In this document: positions 11,991-24,639 of the stretch, piece after piece
Layout of the letters: each line of letters starts with the position of its first letter
Position numbering within the stretch: the stretch's first letter is position 1
Assembly (NCBI RefSeq): GCF_032884065.1
Contig: NC_088867.1
Coordinates: 50,651,317-50,715,316, forward strand
Source: Artemia franciscana
Lineage: Eukaryota; Arthropoda; Branchiopoda; Anostraca; Artemiidae
Direction of reading: 5' to 3'
Length of the DNA stretch: 64,000 bases
The notes under the pieces: model-generated
Told to the model about the DNA's origin: nothing
The model's input: only the letters and a program-made list of their open reading frames with translations
The model's database searches: none
Position numbers and translations under genes: made by a program

Positions 11991-12490
11991 AATGGGAATA
12001 ATAATAGAATGCTAGTTGCTCATTTTACGAATAAAAAGACCAAGTTATCAGTCATAGCAGTATACGCCCCAGTAAAACCAACTGACAGAAATAGTAGTGA
12101 CTCGAATGAATTTTACTTAACAGGTACGGGCGATAATAGACTGAATCCAAGGTAGAAATGAGGAATTTTATTAGATTTTAATACCCATGTCGGCAGAACT
12201 AGGGATAGATAGTATTTCAGCCTAGGCAAATTTCGTGTAAAAAAGGGTTATACAGTTATAGACTGCAGTTACAACCTTAGATTGCACAGTTATAACAGTT
12301 ATAGACTGCTGAAATTTAGAAGGTATGACAACCTATGTATAATCAATGCAGTGCTTGGTCATAAAATTGTCCATACGATGTTAGCATGATACTCACATGA
12401 TGGTAAGACTGCAAACCTTATCAATTAAGTTATTGTAAACCTGGCTGGATTGATATATAGAACTGCCTTTGTCGGTGGTAAAAATACTTA
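11990..12490 (+). pseudogene. Decayed LINE endonuclease (EEP family) fragment
   Basis: Reading the plus strand across frameshifts and stops gives NRMLVAHFTNKKTKLSVIAVYAP, then LLDFNTHVGRTRDR, and later DGKTANLIN-stop-VIVNLAGLIYRTAF. This order matches the apurinic-like endonuclease of RTE/BovB-like non-LTR retrotransposons, often annotated as 'craniofacial development protein 2-like'. The D-F-N catalytic motif survives in LLDFNTHVG. At least three in-frame stops and frame changes make it dead. Copy B at 38498-38545 keeps only the first 15 or so codons, so the insertion predates the duplication. Confidence 0.75.
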
Positions 12491-12540
12491 AAGGACTGAT
12501 TCCTTTCCTATCCAACCGAGCCCAGCCCACACCAACAGCT

Positions 12541-12887
<347 letters not shown>

Positions 12888-13211
12888 TCACATAAATTCA
12901 GCTGACAGTAATTCTCACGTAATTAATTAATTAACGACAGTAATTAATACTAATTCATCTAGAAGCTAGTGAGCAGTCAATGACTTTTTACTCATCCTCA
13001 GCAAAGACATTATCTATCGATCTATATACCTTTATAAAAATGATTTTATCTTATTGAATTATAGATACAAAATAAAAATAATAATTTATTGTTACCCTCT
13101 ATATATAACAAAATGCACTAAAAAGGATTATAAGAAAATCTATAAAGAAATCTATAAAGGTTTAAGAAATCTATAAGAAAATCTATAAAGAAATCTTAAA
13201 ATTTATAAATA

Positions 13212-14045
13212 TTACAAGAAAAAAATAATATTATTTTTGAAACCAGATAAATTTCTATTCAAAGCCACAGCAAGAAAGGGACTGGTTTGGGTAAATACTA
13301 TTTGAGAAGTCAGCTCATGTCCATTTGGGCAATTTCTGTCAAGATAGGGATTAAGAACCCTATTGAAAGGAATATAACGCCAACGCTCATCGGATTCTGG
13401 AACTGCGAAGTTAAGAAGTTTCCTACAAGTCTGATCATCTTCAATTTCACTCCATTGGCAGATGTCACATACCCAATATTTTCGGTTTTCAAAATGAAAA
13501 ATTTCAGTAAGCGGACTCCGATATGTCAATGGGTTGGCACTGTTCTGCCTGTTTTCATTATCAACACAATCAAACAAAGTTTCCCAAAATTTAGTCATGC
13601 ACTGACGGACTGAATCTGCAAAACCATACTCAGACGGAAATAATTTTCTAAGCTGTTTCGTTGATTCCGTTTTCTCAAGCGATGAAAATGCAAGTTCTTC
13701 TAGTTCGTCGGAAATGGGGCCTCGTATTTTGGGAAGAACTTTGAAAAGATTATCATGTAAGCTAAAGAGACACTGAACAGCTGAGTTTGCATAGCACGAG
13801 ACCTCATCACAGTTATCAAATCCTTTTGGCTTTCCATGCACATAAAAGAGGGGTAACACCCTGTTTCCCATGCGGACATTCTGGTATTCAAGTCCTTTCT
13901 TTTCAGCACCAGTTTCCAATAAAGCCTTTAAAGCAATACATTTTTCCTTTTTTGAATCTGTACTTAAAAAAAGCTCTTCCTTAGCCGCCCACCATAATAC
14001 TCCAGCACATACTACAGGAACAGTATATTTAACAAATGAACGCAT
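13212..14045 (-). pseudogene. USP-like cysteine peptidase, C-terminally truncated copy
   Basis: Paralogue of the intact USP-like gene at 38941-40071. The ATG equivalent to the intact copy is at 14045; an in-frame ATG at 14099 adds 18 residues. Homology runs from the N-terminal hydrophobic segment (YTVPVVCAGVLWW) through the Cys box (SCYANSAVQCLF), a CDIC pair and a CPNGH motif, and stops near 13238. Beyond that point the sequence becomes a short A/T-rich repeat (ATCTATAAAGAA) and the frame ends. The whole His box (GHY...WYRCND) is missing, so it cannot be an active peptidase. It retains the upstream TGACGTCA array. Most likely a decayed duplicate; it could still encode a truncated product. 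Confidence 0.85.
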
Positions 14046-14071
14046 TGTTCTATTGACTAACCAATACTGAA

Positions 14072-14199
14072 CAACGTCACGATAAATTACGATATACATT
14101 TTGTTCGAATGACGTCATAATTAATCATGAATTTAGGCAATCTGCTGGAATGACGTCATAATTAATGGTGTATTTGGGCATTCTGTTGGAATGACATAA
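14072..14199. promoter_or_regulatory. Array of CRE-like TGACGTCA palindromes upstream of the USP pseudogene
   Basis: Perfect TGACGTCA occurs at 14110-14117 and 14151-14158. A degenerate TGACATAA lies at 14192-14199 and an ACGTCA core at 14074-14079. Spacing is 41 bp, part of a short tandem unit containing 'TTAATCATGAATTTAGGCA'. TGACGTCA is the full cAMP-response element bound by CREB/ATF bZIP dimers. The position, immediately 5' of the minus-strand gene, suggests a promoter element. The paralogue has the same arrangement at 40134-40258. Confidence 0.55.
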
Positions 14200-16630
14200 T
14201 GAAAACATTCTGTGGAGGATAAATAACGTTGCGAACAAGCATTTCAAGGGTTGTCATTCATTTTTTTTTCTTTGATCCTACCTTTAGATTATTTCTCTCC
14301 ACCAGCACACAAATGTATAGTTGTTTTAAAAATAATGCCAATTACATTTGCTTTAAAAAGAGGTATTTTGGAGTTTTCACAGAAATATAAAATTTGAAAA
14401 AATGGGACGTCACTAATTTCTTTTAGTTAAGTTTACTACCAAAAAAAAAAATTAGGGAAGAAATGGACGACATAGCACAAGAAGTTGGGCCATCATATTC
14501 CAAGGTTAAAAAGTGTGCATCAAATATGCTCTCTGTAATCCCCTTTACCCAAATAGTACCAGATAAAAATTTTGAAATGGCCATTTTGCTCAGAATAGTG
14601 GAGGTTTAACAGGTATGCCTTTGGGGTCAACATCAACCCTACAGTCCGGGAAAATTGTCTCAAATGACATAAATTACTTATTGTAAACGTAAAATGTTTC
14701 GTAGAAAATGCGGACATGTTAGATCGTGGTAGTCCGATCACTTTGGAACTCTTAGGAATCGTAGGCTAAGATTTTGTTCAGGGTTCCCCAAAGGTATATT
14801 GCTGAAACAACTCAAGAGCCTGAGTACAAAAAAAATTAATTACTTCCTCGGCAAAATTTATGAATATGCTTGGGATCGAGTACAGAATTTTAGGTAAAAG
14901 GCAAGAAGGCTTGGAATGCTGTTTTGGGGAAGGGCTTTAAAAATTGTTGTTTCTGATAAGCATGTGTCCCCAAGATCATTAAAATAGTGGATTTTTAGTA
15001 TTTCAGGACTGCTTGAGGAATCAAGTTTTTTACGAAGTGTGGGAGGGGGGATGGAATTTCCTTTTAAATTGAAGAAAGAGAGGAGGATACAGCAAGGAAA
15101 ATCAAACTTGGTAGAATGGATTCATGTGAATGAAAATCTAGTGCCCTCTTTGTACTTTTCAGCTTCCAAAGCCAGTCCTAACTCTCTAGGGAAAAGTTTA
15201 AGGAAGGTAGCATACATTTTTGTAATCGGAACCCTTACCAGAAAACGATCTCAGTGTTCAAAAAAAAAGAAAATGAAAATGAGAGCTGAATCCCATTTCA
15301 TGGTGTCACGCAAGGCTAACGGGTTGAGGGTAGCAGGTTCAGACAAGGCTAATCCGGGGCGGGGGTAACGGGTTTGACTGCCATCACTTCCCTCCCTGAA
15401 TGTTTTTTTTTTCGAATCGTAAAAAACAAAAATGCTTATAATTTTGATTAATACGTTTAAGTTTTTTGTACCCTCCCCCCCCCCTGAACAAAACTCTTTC
15501 TCCCCAGAACAGAAATTCAGTATATGGTCTTGATTTAAGGCTCTAAATATGATCCTATCTCTCTGAGGGGATGGTCCCAAATATCTTGTCATAAGAACAT
15601 CTACAGGTTGGGTTTGTTCAAACGTAACAAAATTTGATGAGAAATAACCAAAAAAGTACCTATCATACTTTTTTCAAGGAGGGATGGGGTTCTGGACCTG
15701 ATTTGGGACCAAAGCCAAATTTGGTGAGGACTAAGAGCTGTAGCCTTGTAATACGATAAGACAAGATTTATTCATTTTGAATCAATCACACAATGAATAC
15801 ACTGCGCTAATCCCCCAAAGGTTCCTAGGCCTGTAAAAGAAGGGTTGTACATGCATTTCAAATTGGTCACTAAATTAATAAAGAAAACAGTTATAAAGAA
15901 ACACATTAAACAAACTAAATAAAGTTAATACTATGCAAAAAAAGAAAAAGAAAACAAAAAAAGAAAGAAAAAGTCACATGGAAACAAAAATTATTTTTTA
16001 TGTCTTTAGAAGGTACCAAAAGAGTGGTATTCTTGAGCTTAATCGGGAAGGGTAGTTGTATGCTGAATCATGGACTACACTCATTTTTCATGCTCATACA
16101 GATCTTTGTGAGGGGTGGGCCACGTTTTAGCCAGAGACAAAAACAGTTGGCACATTACCGCTACCCATAGAAATAAATTTATAAAGAATTATCAGCTTTC
16201 AGGGTTTTTGAATCAAATCTGAAAAACACAATCACGTGTGTGACTCATCAACTGTGACCATGGATCACAATTCTTGCGATTTTTTACGGGGTATTGACAG
16301 TGCTGGTCTATTTTTTGTTCATAAGTCGTTTTAGGTTCACTCCTTATTTTTGGAAAAATTCCGTTTTAAAATATATTTATTAAAGGGAAGGACTTATTAG
16401 AAGTTTTACAGAATGATTTATTAAAAACTCGGAGTAAGAACAACAAATACAAAAATATCTAAGACTCAAACTCCCTCTGCTCATTCCCCTGCTTTATAGT
16501 TCTATTTATTCCCCTGCTAAATATTCCCACTATATCTTGCTATATCTTGACCTGCTATGCGGGTCATTCCCCTGCTATATCTTTAGCACTAATCCCTCCT
16601 CAAAGCACTGCTATTTGCACTAATGTTTGA
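14200..16630. other. Non-coding block partly duplicated in copy B, plus probable LINE 3' end
   Basis: 14200-14960 matches 40260-41040. 15050-15690 repeats the 11040-11700 block. About 15720-16200 looks like the minus-strand 3' end of a non-LTR retrotransposon: AT-rich, with an AATAAA-type signal on that strand. I found no intact domain to prove it. No host gene seen. Confidence 0.45.
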
Positions 16631-17410
16631 CTCTCTAATCTACTTTTAAAAACAGTGAAAAACTTTAGCGTAAAGAGTAGGAGGTTGAGGAGGGAACAGC
16701 CCCTTTCATATACGGAGTAATTTCTGTTCGTTAAGTAAGGAGCGACATTAAAACTTAAAACGAACAGAAATTACTCCGTATATGAAATGGGTTGTCCCCT
16801 CCCCAATCCCTCGCTCTTTACGCTAAAGCTTTCAATTGTTTTAAAAAGCAGAATTGTGGCAAAGAGTCAAACTTTAGTGTAAAGAGCAAGGGATCGCAGA
16901 GGGGACAACCTATTTCATATACGGAGTAATTTCTGTTCGTTTTAAGTTTTAATGTTGCTCCTTACTTTCAGTTAAAGAAAAACTTGTTTCTGTTTTATTT
17001 AATGGACAATTAATTTTTTTTTCTGGCTAAACGACTTTCTCATTGTTTTGATCGAGTGATTTTGAAAAAAAAAACTAGACCCCCCCCCCTTCAACGCGAA
17101 AAAGTTCCCTTGAAAACGTCTGTACACTTCTCAATAACCAATACTATATGTAAACAATGGTTAAAGTTTGTAACTTGCAGCCCCTCCCCCGGGGACTGTG
17201 GGGGATTCAGTTGTCCCAAAAGACATAATTATTATATTTTTCGACTATACTAAACAAAATGACTATCTCAAAATTTTGATCCGGCGACTTCAGGAAAAAA
17301 ATAGGCATGGAAAGGGGTCTAGGTGTCCTCCAATTTTTGGTCACTTAAAAAGGACATTCAAATTTTTAATTTCCGTTAGAATGAGACCTCTCGTGGCATA
17401 CTGGGACCAC
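16630..17410. repeat. R1 fragments: partial and full palindrome plus an inverted internal module
   Basis: 16630-16740 is the right half of one R1 palindrome. 16733-16972 is a full palindrome. 17080-17400 is the R1 internal module in reverse orientation ('GACTATCTCAAAATTTTGATC', 'CCAATTTTTGGTCACTTAAAAAGG'). The joined opposite orientations indicate rearrangement within R1 sequence. Confidence 0.75.
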
Positions 17411-20400
17411 GATTAAAATAAAACTAAAAAAGGACTAAAAACTGTTTTTAGGCAGCTTCAAAATATACGTCATAAAGTCGATCCTTGGGACCCTGATACA
17501 AAATAAATATAGAAAAAAGAGACCAAGGCTTAAAAAAAATGTTTTAAAATGGCCTGTAGCTTGCATATGCAATTTCTTAGGTCAAGGGAACCCTAATGAG
17601 AAAAAAATTGGTTGGGGACATTATGCACCTAAAATAGGCTAAGCTTTTTCTCCATACCTTGGAATAAAAATTCCAAGTTAGGTTAAAAACAATTTCTTTC
17701 TAAACAATATGAGGCTTACACCTACAGGTACTTGAACAAGGTGACCCCACTGCATAGCAAACAGATCGATTAGGGGTGAGGGGAATGGGTCGTTCAACAT
17801 AGGGCCTAAGAACTTCATTTTTCAATCACCTCAGAGGCCAACACAGCTGCACAAGCTCTTACTCTACCCCAATCTATTCAAAGCTCAATTCTTTGCACCT
17901 TCCCCAAAAAAATGCAAGTTCCTTTAAATTGACCCTTATGAACTCTTCTCATCCCATTTTGGGCCAACCGTTTGGCCCCAGATGGGTGGTTAGAGAGAAC
18001 AATCTATGGCAATCTGTCATCCTTTTTCTGCAAAGGATATTCCATCTTAGCCTTCCCGTCATTACAGCCCTAGATGGGATAGAACCACATTTTTTTAACA
18101 GTTGCCATTTGTTATAGGTTAAGTCAAATAATTAACCAAACCTATCCATAGATCATTTCTCTGGAAAACATGTAACAAATCCTCCTCTGTCTTCTAAAGT
18201 GCCTATGTTTCAAAATCATTCTGAATCATTGTCACCATTTTAGGTTTCCAATGCTTAGTCTAGGTTCTTAGGATTATCTTTCCATTCTTCCAAACTTTTT
18301 ATCTGAGACAAAACAAACTCAGTCTTGGCTATCAAACCAAAAAAAAGATGTATCTTTTCTGGTATCCCTACCAGTTTTAGGGGTCCTCACTCCCAATCAA
18401 TTTTTTTGTGAGAAAAAAGTTGTGGCTATCTTTTGGGCACATTCAGTCTTTTAAAAGCAGGTCCCCTTGGTCAAAAAATACATGGCTTCAATTGTCAAAC
18501 TGACCAAAGAAGCAACACAGCTTTGGGTCTATTACTGGTCCCATTTTAGACCCCCCCCCAACCCACCCTCTAAACAAAGATACATTTTCCCTTTAGACCA
18601 GGTACGAACCCTTAAAAGTTGTAAGCAAATCAGAAATAAAAACTTATTTCCTTTTTCAGTGCTCATTTTTGGACACATTGATTTATATTCTATTGTTTAT
18701 TTGGGATAATCTTGGCTCAAGGAAGTTTAAATGCTTGAGTCCAATTGGAAAAAAAAAATAATGCTACCAGTTCTTAAAGGGTTGTTACTTCAACCTATGT
18801 GTTGCATCCCTTGGCCCATGAGTTTATGGGTGTAAGTCTCAAGCTTTTTGGATTTTCTAATTATTCAAAATAATCAGGGACAAAGAAGGCCCATTTTTGG
18901 ATCCCCCAACCACCTTCTTGCTATAAAAAATATTTTTTCCCTTTAGTCCAGGTAACAATCATTTAGATCTTAAAGCCAAATGAAAAAAAAAATCACTTAA
19001 TCATTTTCAGGCCCATATTTTGGGTCTTACATGCCTCAATTAGAAAAGATTTCTTTTCTGGTCCAATTTTGGGGGGCATAAAGGTCTTTATGGTCTAAAG
19101 ACTTAGGGATATCAGTTTAAAGCCAATCAGAAAAATATTTGTCCATTTTTGGACCCTATGCCTCTAAGTTAGATTATTCCTGTATGGTAGGAATCTTGTG
19201 TCATATGGAATGAAAGTTTTAAGTTTCAACTCATTCAGAAAAAAAAAGTTTATTGATCATTCTCAGATACCATTTTGTAGATATTTTTTTCTGCATTGAG
19301 TCCCTTAGTCAAAGAGGTAAGAACACAAGTTCTAAGCCAATTGGAAAAAAAATGCTTTGGGGTTTAATACCCCCACAAGCAAATTTATACAATAAGTTCC
19401 TCTTATTCCAAGGGCTTAACAGATGTTAGGCTCAAACTGATCCAGAATAAAAAGTTTTTTTTCAAAAACTTTCGAATCCACTAACACTCTCTATGACCAA
19501 AAAAATATGCATTTTACTAAGGCCAGAGAGAATTGCTCTTTGAAGTTTCAAGTCAATTGGAAACCCATAATCAGAGGTTTGCCCCCTTCTTACCACAATA
19601 TCTATCTCTAAACAACTGGGAACCTGCTCAATTTACAGCCCACAGCCTGTCACAGGAGCTGGGAGGAGGATCATGCTATCCCTGGATATAACATTTATTG
19701 CAGGTTTCAACATTTCATAAAATAATGGCTACCTCTAAATTTTCAGCCAATACAATGGGAAGGAGTTATAAAAGGGCGTTAGAGGGGAACTAGTTGCCTC
19801 CAATCATTTTTGACTCTAAAAAGTTCAATAGAACCTTCAATTTCTAATCAAACAAGTCCACTCAAAATTGGAGGAAAAACTACTAAATTCCCAATATTCT
19901 TAGCACCATCTTCTCTTTTCTACATTTTTATTAACTTTTAATAAGCCAAATGTACCTCCTTTTTTATAAGTCAACTACAGAAGAGACTAAGCAATTAATT
20001 AGGGAAATCATTCCCTTATATATAAAAAGAATCTATGCTACAATAGAACTTGGGAATTTTTGTCTTCTTAATTTTTATTTGTATCACTTTCTATTTGCAC
20101 TGTGACAATGTTCATTTTGAGTTTGGCTTTGCTTCTATTGTTTGCAAGACCTTGTGACATAAGATTCTATTTTATATTCTTATTCATTAGGGATCATCTT
20201 ATTCATTTTCTTCTTTCATCATATTTCAATTAATGTCAGATATGCATAGTGGAGCTTTTAAAAATAAGTTTCTAAGAAACCTAAAGTACTTACAGTTTTA
20301 TAGCATGTTTAAATTATCAAGCATTTTTTTTTTTGTTTTTTTTTTTAATTTGCCCTCTTTGCAAAGTCAAAAGAAATCTTACATGGGTGTTTGACTGCAG

Positions 20401-23400
20401 GCTAACTTATCCAAGGTTAAAACGCCAATTACCATATCCTTTAAGCAATAGAATAATACATTCTTTTTTAACAGTGATTCACTAAGAAGACCAATGGATT
20501 CAAAATACATTTAGACTTTGCACAAGAAACCTTAAAATTATGAAAGAAAGATTGTTATTAGTTTTTTACTCTGAAATCTAGAGACAGAATACTGTTTATA
20601 GGAATTTATTGGCTTTATTTGGGGTAGTAGGTCTAATCCTAAATGTTTTGCCCTTATACTACAAAATATATCTAAAGTTACCAAATGTAAATTCCCATTT
20701 GAGGGCAGGAATCTTTAAAAAGCCTTCTTACAGCATCTTGAGGCTTTTTTTTAGTTTTAAGGCTTATAAAATTGTATATGTAACATTTCATTGTACTAAA
20801 GTCAAATGGTATCACTCATTTTGTTTTACATTATTCCTTCCTATTGTTTATAGTATTATTCCTATTTGTCTAGTTAATTGACTTGGGAAGGTATTTTGAA
20901 GCAACTACCTCTGCTCCTTCTCCCTCTAGAGGGCCCTGACCTTTGATGACCTTTAAAAATATGTGTGTTATAAAAGTGAAACCTTGCAAAATAGATCTTC
21001 TGCTTAATTGAAGTATAGTAAAATTGTTTTCAGCTTCATAACTTTGCTCAATTCAATTTTATAAGGTTTTAAACATATGCAAATACATTTTCTAAATTTG
21101 AAAAAAAAAACATTGATATGGCTCAAAATTCTGCTCAAATAACAGGAATTGCATTTTCAGAACTAAACACAGAGAAAAAGCAACTAGTAACTTAAAATTA
21201 AGGTAAAATGTTGTTTTGTCAAAATTTCAATAGGTATAGACCTGTGATGTAGGCAAATTTCAAGGTGCTCTAGAGGGAGAAAGAATGAAGGTGGGTACTT
21301 TAATATACCTTCTTGAGATATATTTTAGTCTGTAGACCCATCCCTGAAAGTTTCATTTTCCTAACCTAAACCCTTTCCAAGATAGCAAGAAGTCAATTAA
21401 CTAGAATTTTACCTTTGTTTATATTATTCATTCAGAAGAGCTGCTCTTATCTAGAGGTAACCATGTTTTCAGCTAGGCTATATTCAAAATAATATGCTCT
21501 TTGATAAAATTCTATTTTAGCTATTTTTGCTCTGTTGGAGAGGGGTCAGGTTAGAAAAATGAAACTATCAGGGATGAGTTTATAGACTAAAAGTATGTCC
21601 TGGGAAGGTAGTCTGATGTACCTATCTCAATTCCTTCTCTTTCTAGAGGGCCCTAACCTTTAAAAATCTTTGTGTTATGAAAGTGAAACCTTGCAAAAGA
21701 GATCTGCTGCTTAAATGAAGTACAAGAAAACTGATTTCAGCTTCACAACTTAGCTCAATCCCTATTTACAAAGTTCTAAAGATACTCAAATATCTTCTTA
21801 ATTTCAGAAAAAAAAACATTGATATGGCTTATAATTAACTAAAGTAATAGGAATTGTATTTTTCAGAGCTTGTACCAGAGAAAAGCAATTGGAAGCTGAA
21901 AATTAAGGTTAAATGTTGTTTTTCAAGATCTTACAGATATAGGCCTACCAATAATGCAACTTTTTCAGCCTTAGAAATGAATAGTCTAGAAGATTAACAT
22001 GGAATTTAGGCACTGACTTCCCAGCAGGGGCAAATCTCAAGCATTTTCATTTGGGGAGGGAGAAGAGGATTCCACATCTGGATAATCAAGGGGCATAGGC
22101 TATAGCCTAATATTTTTTTTCTCTACATTATTGAGAGGGCAACTTCCTCCCAAACAATGTCCCTGCTTCTCAGAGTATTTTTGATTTACCCTGGATTTAT
22201 ACTGAAAGTTTCATTTTCCTAATCTAACCCTTTTTCAAGACAAAGAAAGCAGCTAAATTGAAATTTTACCAGTTTTTTTTTTTCTGTGAGAAGCTAACTG
22301 AAAAAATTGCAGGTTCAGCAGACTTGTGTAGGCTATAGCTTGGATGGTGGCTGAAGAAAGATTAAGTAAACTTCAATTTTGGAGTAAATTGTTTCCTGAT
22401 ACTTAATCCTTTTGTTGTTATTTAGGGTTGTTTAATAGTTTTGCCAATAGCCTAGCCTATGTGTTGATTAGGCCAAACCTTGAAAATAAGCTCACCTGGT
22501 ACTCCCTGACCACTTCACTTAAACATGGATACCTTTCTGATATCCATCTATAAAATTTAGGAACTCCCATTTCCAAATTCAACAAGCGTAAATGCTATAG
22601 AGTCTTCTTTAAAGTCAATTATTGTTTTTGTTACAACAGTAATATTTGAATCTAATTCTATAGATGGCGTAAGGACTAAGTTACACATTGAATATGAGAT
22701 GTCTCTGCTGAATAATTTGTAACAACACAGAAATCCGCTGAAATAATCTTATGGTACCAATCAATTGAGGGCTTCTATTGTCTATTCTCAGTTTCTTAGG
22801 TTTTTAGAGTACATTAATGTCATCACATATAGCCTATGAACACCAGAAAACACAACCATTTTCTTAAATTGTAGGATAGGAAAGATATACATACATCAAT
22901 ACGATATACGAGGCATATCATGTAGGAGGTATCTGTGGTATATAGTAAATAAGACATCAAACCAAAACAATTCCATAATTTAAAATGGTGACTCATAGAA
23001 TTTATAATTTCGCTCTTTCAAAATATGCAGATGGAAGAAAACTGGGAACAAACCTTGAATAATATGCTACCTCCATCCTCTCCCAATAGCCAAAATAATA
23101 AGCTATAACATCATTTGACCTATTTTTTTCCTAGGGCACCAGTAACAGCGGGCTGCTATCTAAGTCTTGAATTGAAGTGAGTTCTGAAATTAGGCAGTTG
23201 AAGTCCCGCTTTTAGATTCAAAAGAGCGCCGAGCCAAGTATTCAAGGCCCAGTTGTAGCGAGAACCCTCTGCAAAGCTAAAATACAGCAATAGCCATTTA
23301 TGTTTTGTAACAGGTCCATGTCTTTAATTTAAAAACGTCAGACCCGTACTGCACATAATTTGAAGAGAAAGCATAATTTTAAAAAAAATACAAGAATCCA

Positions 23401-23820
23401 CAAATTGTTAATTTTGTGTATCCTGAATGGCTCTGTGTTCCAAGATAAACAGCATCATACTGTATTTTGAAAATCTGAGGCAAGAGGACATAAAAAACAC
23501 AAGAGTAAAGAAAATATTTCTATCATTCAATTGTTCTTACGCAAAGTGTTAGAGCCTTTAGTTCTGTAAACATTATTAGTGTTAATCTTTCATGTTCTAA
23601 AAATGGACACATAAATATAGTAAGGCCCTAATAAAAGTTGCCAGTCATAACCCGACTTCCTACCTGTCATAACAGATTCGTGATGTTTTTTTATGCTAAA
23701 TTGCATTGGACTTTTGATTTTTGGGCAGTTGTCCGAACGTTATTTTCTTCTTTTTTTTTAGTTACCCTGTTTTTCAATAGATACTGACGATATGATCACA
23801 AAAAAACTATCGGGTAAGTT

Positions 23821-24600
23821 TTAGACTATACTTATCAAACTGTAAATTTTGAGTTTTTGATAGAAGACGGCTTTGGTTACGTCATATATTTTACTTTTAT
23901 GGCGTTTGCAAGTTAAATAACATTTTGTAGAAACAAAAATGATTCTCTCTGTTGTTTGTTCTATGCCGTTTTTTTTAGTTGTTGCAACTCTCACTTTCAC
24001 TAGTTTTCTAATCACAATTATCCGTGCGGTATTTTCATCAATCAACCCCTTAAACATTTTAAATGACATTAAATTAGAATTACCACCTTGGTAAAACAAC
24101 GTTATTTGTTATTGGACCTTTAACTTTTGCCTTGGCTTGTCTTTCGTCATTATGAAAAACATAACGCCAAATCTTTGTTTTTAACAGAGGCTGATGCAGT
24201 ATTATGTTCTTGGCTAACGTCTTTATAAACTCTAATGTTCATAAACATTATATTCATAGCTACTTCATTGCTTGGAACTTTTATAAAATGTTGGACGTCA
24301 AATTTTGCCCTGATTTTTTTTTAACGAAGGCAAGGAAAGCATTGATGACCTTATTTATCCCAAACCCAATTATCATAACTATTATTTTCAATTTGGCACG
24401 TATTGAGTCCACTGTCGCTAATCTCCTACCCCAACTTTTCTTTCTTCTTCATTTTGGATTTTCGTTACTTCAGACGAATTGCCAATATCCTTCACTTTAG
24501 CTGCTCTTGTTTTATATGACAGTCCAGGTTGTAGATCTGTTAATTCTTCTTCTTCTTCTGTTTTGGCAAACGAGGGCTTTTCAGTCGAGACTATTCAGCC
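23821..24600 (-). pseudogene. Unrecognised coding-like remnant, paired with 55870-56400
   Basis: On the minus strand a frame reading KTEEEEEL, DLQPGLS, RAAKVKDI and IQNEEERKVG is conserved with copy B although the DNA differs: a 9-bp deletion here keeps the frame. A later piece reads FKMFKGLIDENTAR in both copies. In copy B that piece is followed by a consensus donor (CGG|GTAAGT), destroyed here. Frame breaks separate the pieces. I do not recognise the protein. Frame preservation suggests it once coded; it is broken in copy A. Confidence 0.3.
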
Positions 24601-24639
24601 CTTTTCCTTCTGATTCACTCTGTGAGATGAACAAAACTA

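Noticed and set aside
15251-15592. 113-codon minus ORF
   Set aside because: Lies in the block shared with 11040-11700 and 37720-38150, where the frame is not conserved and poly-C/poly-A lengths vary.
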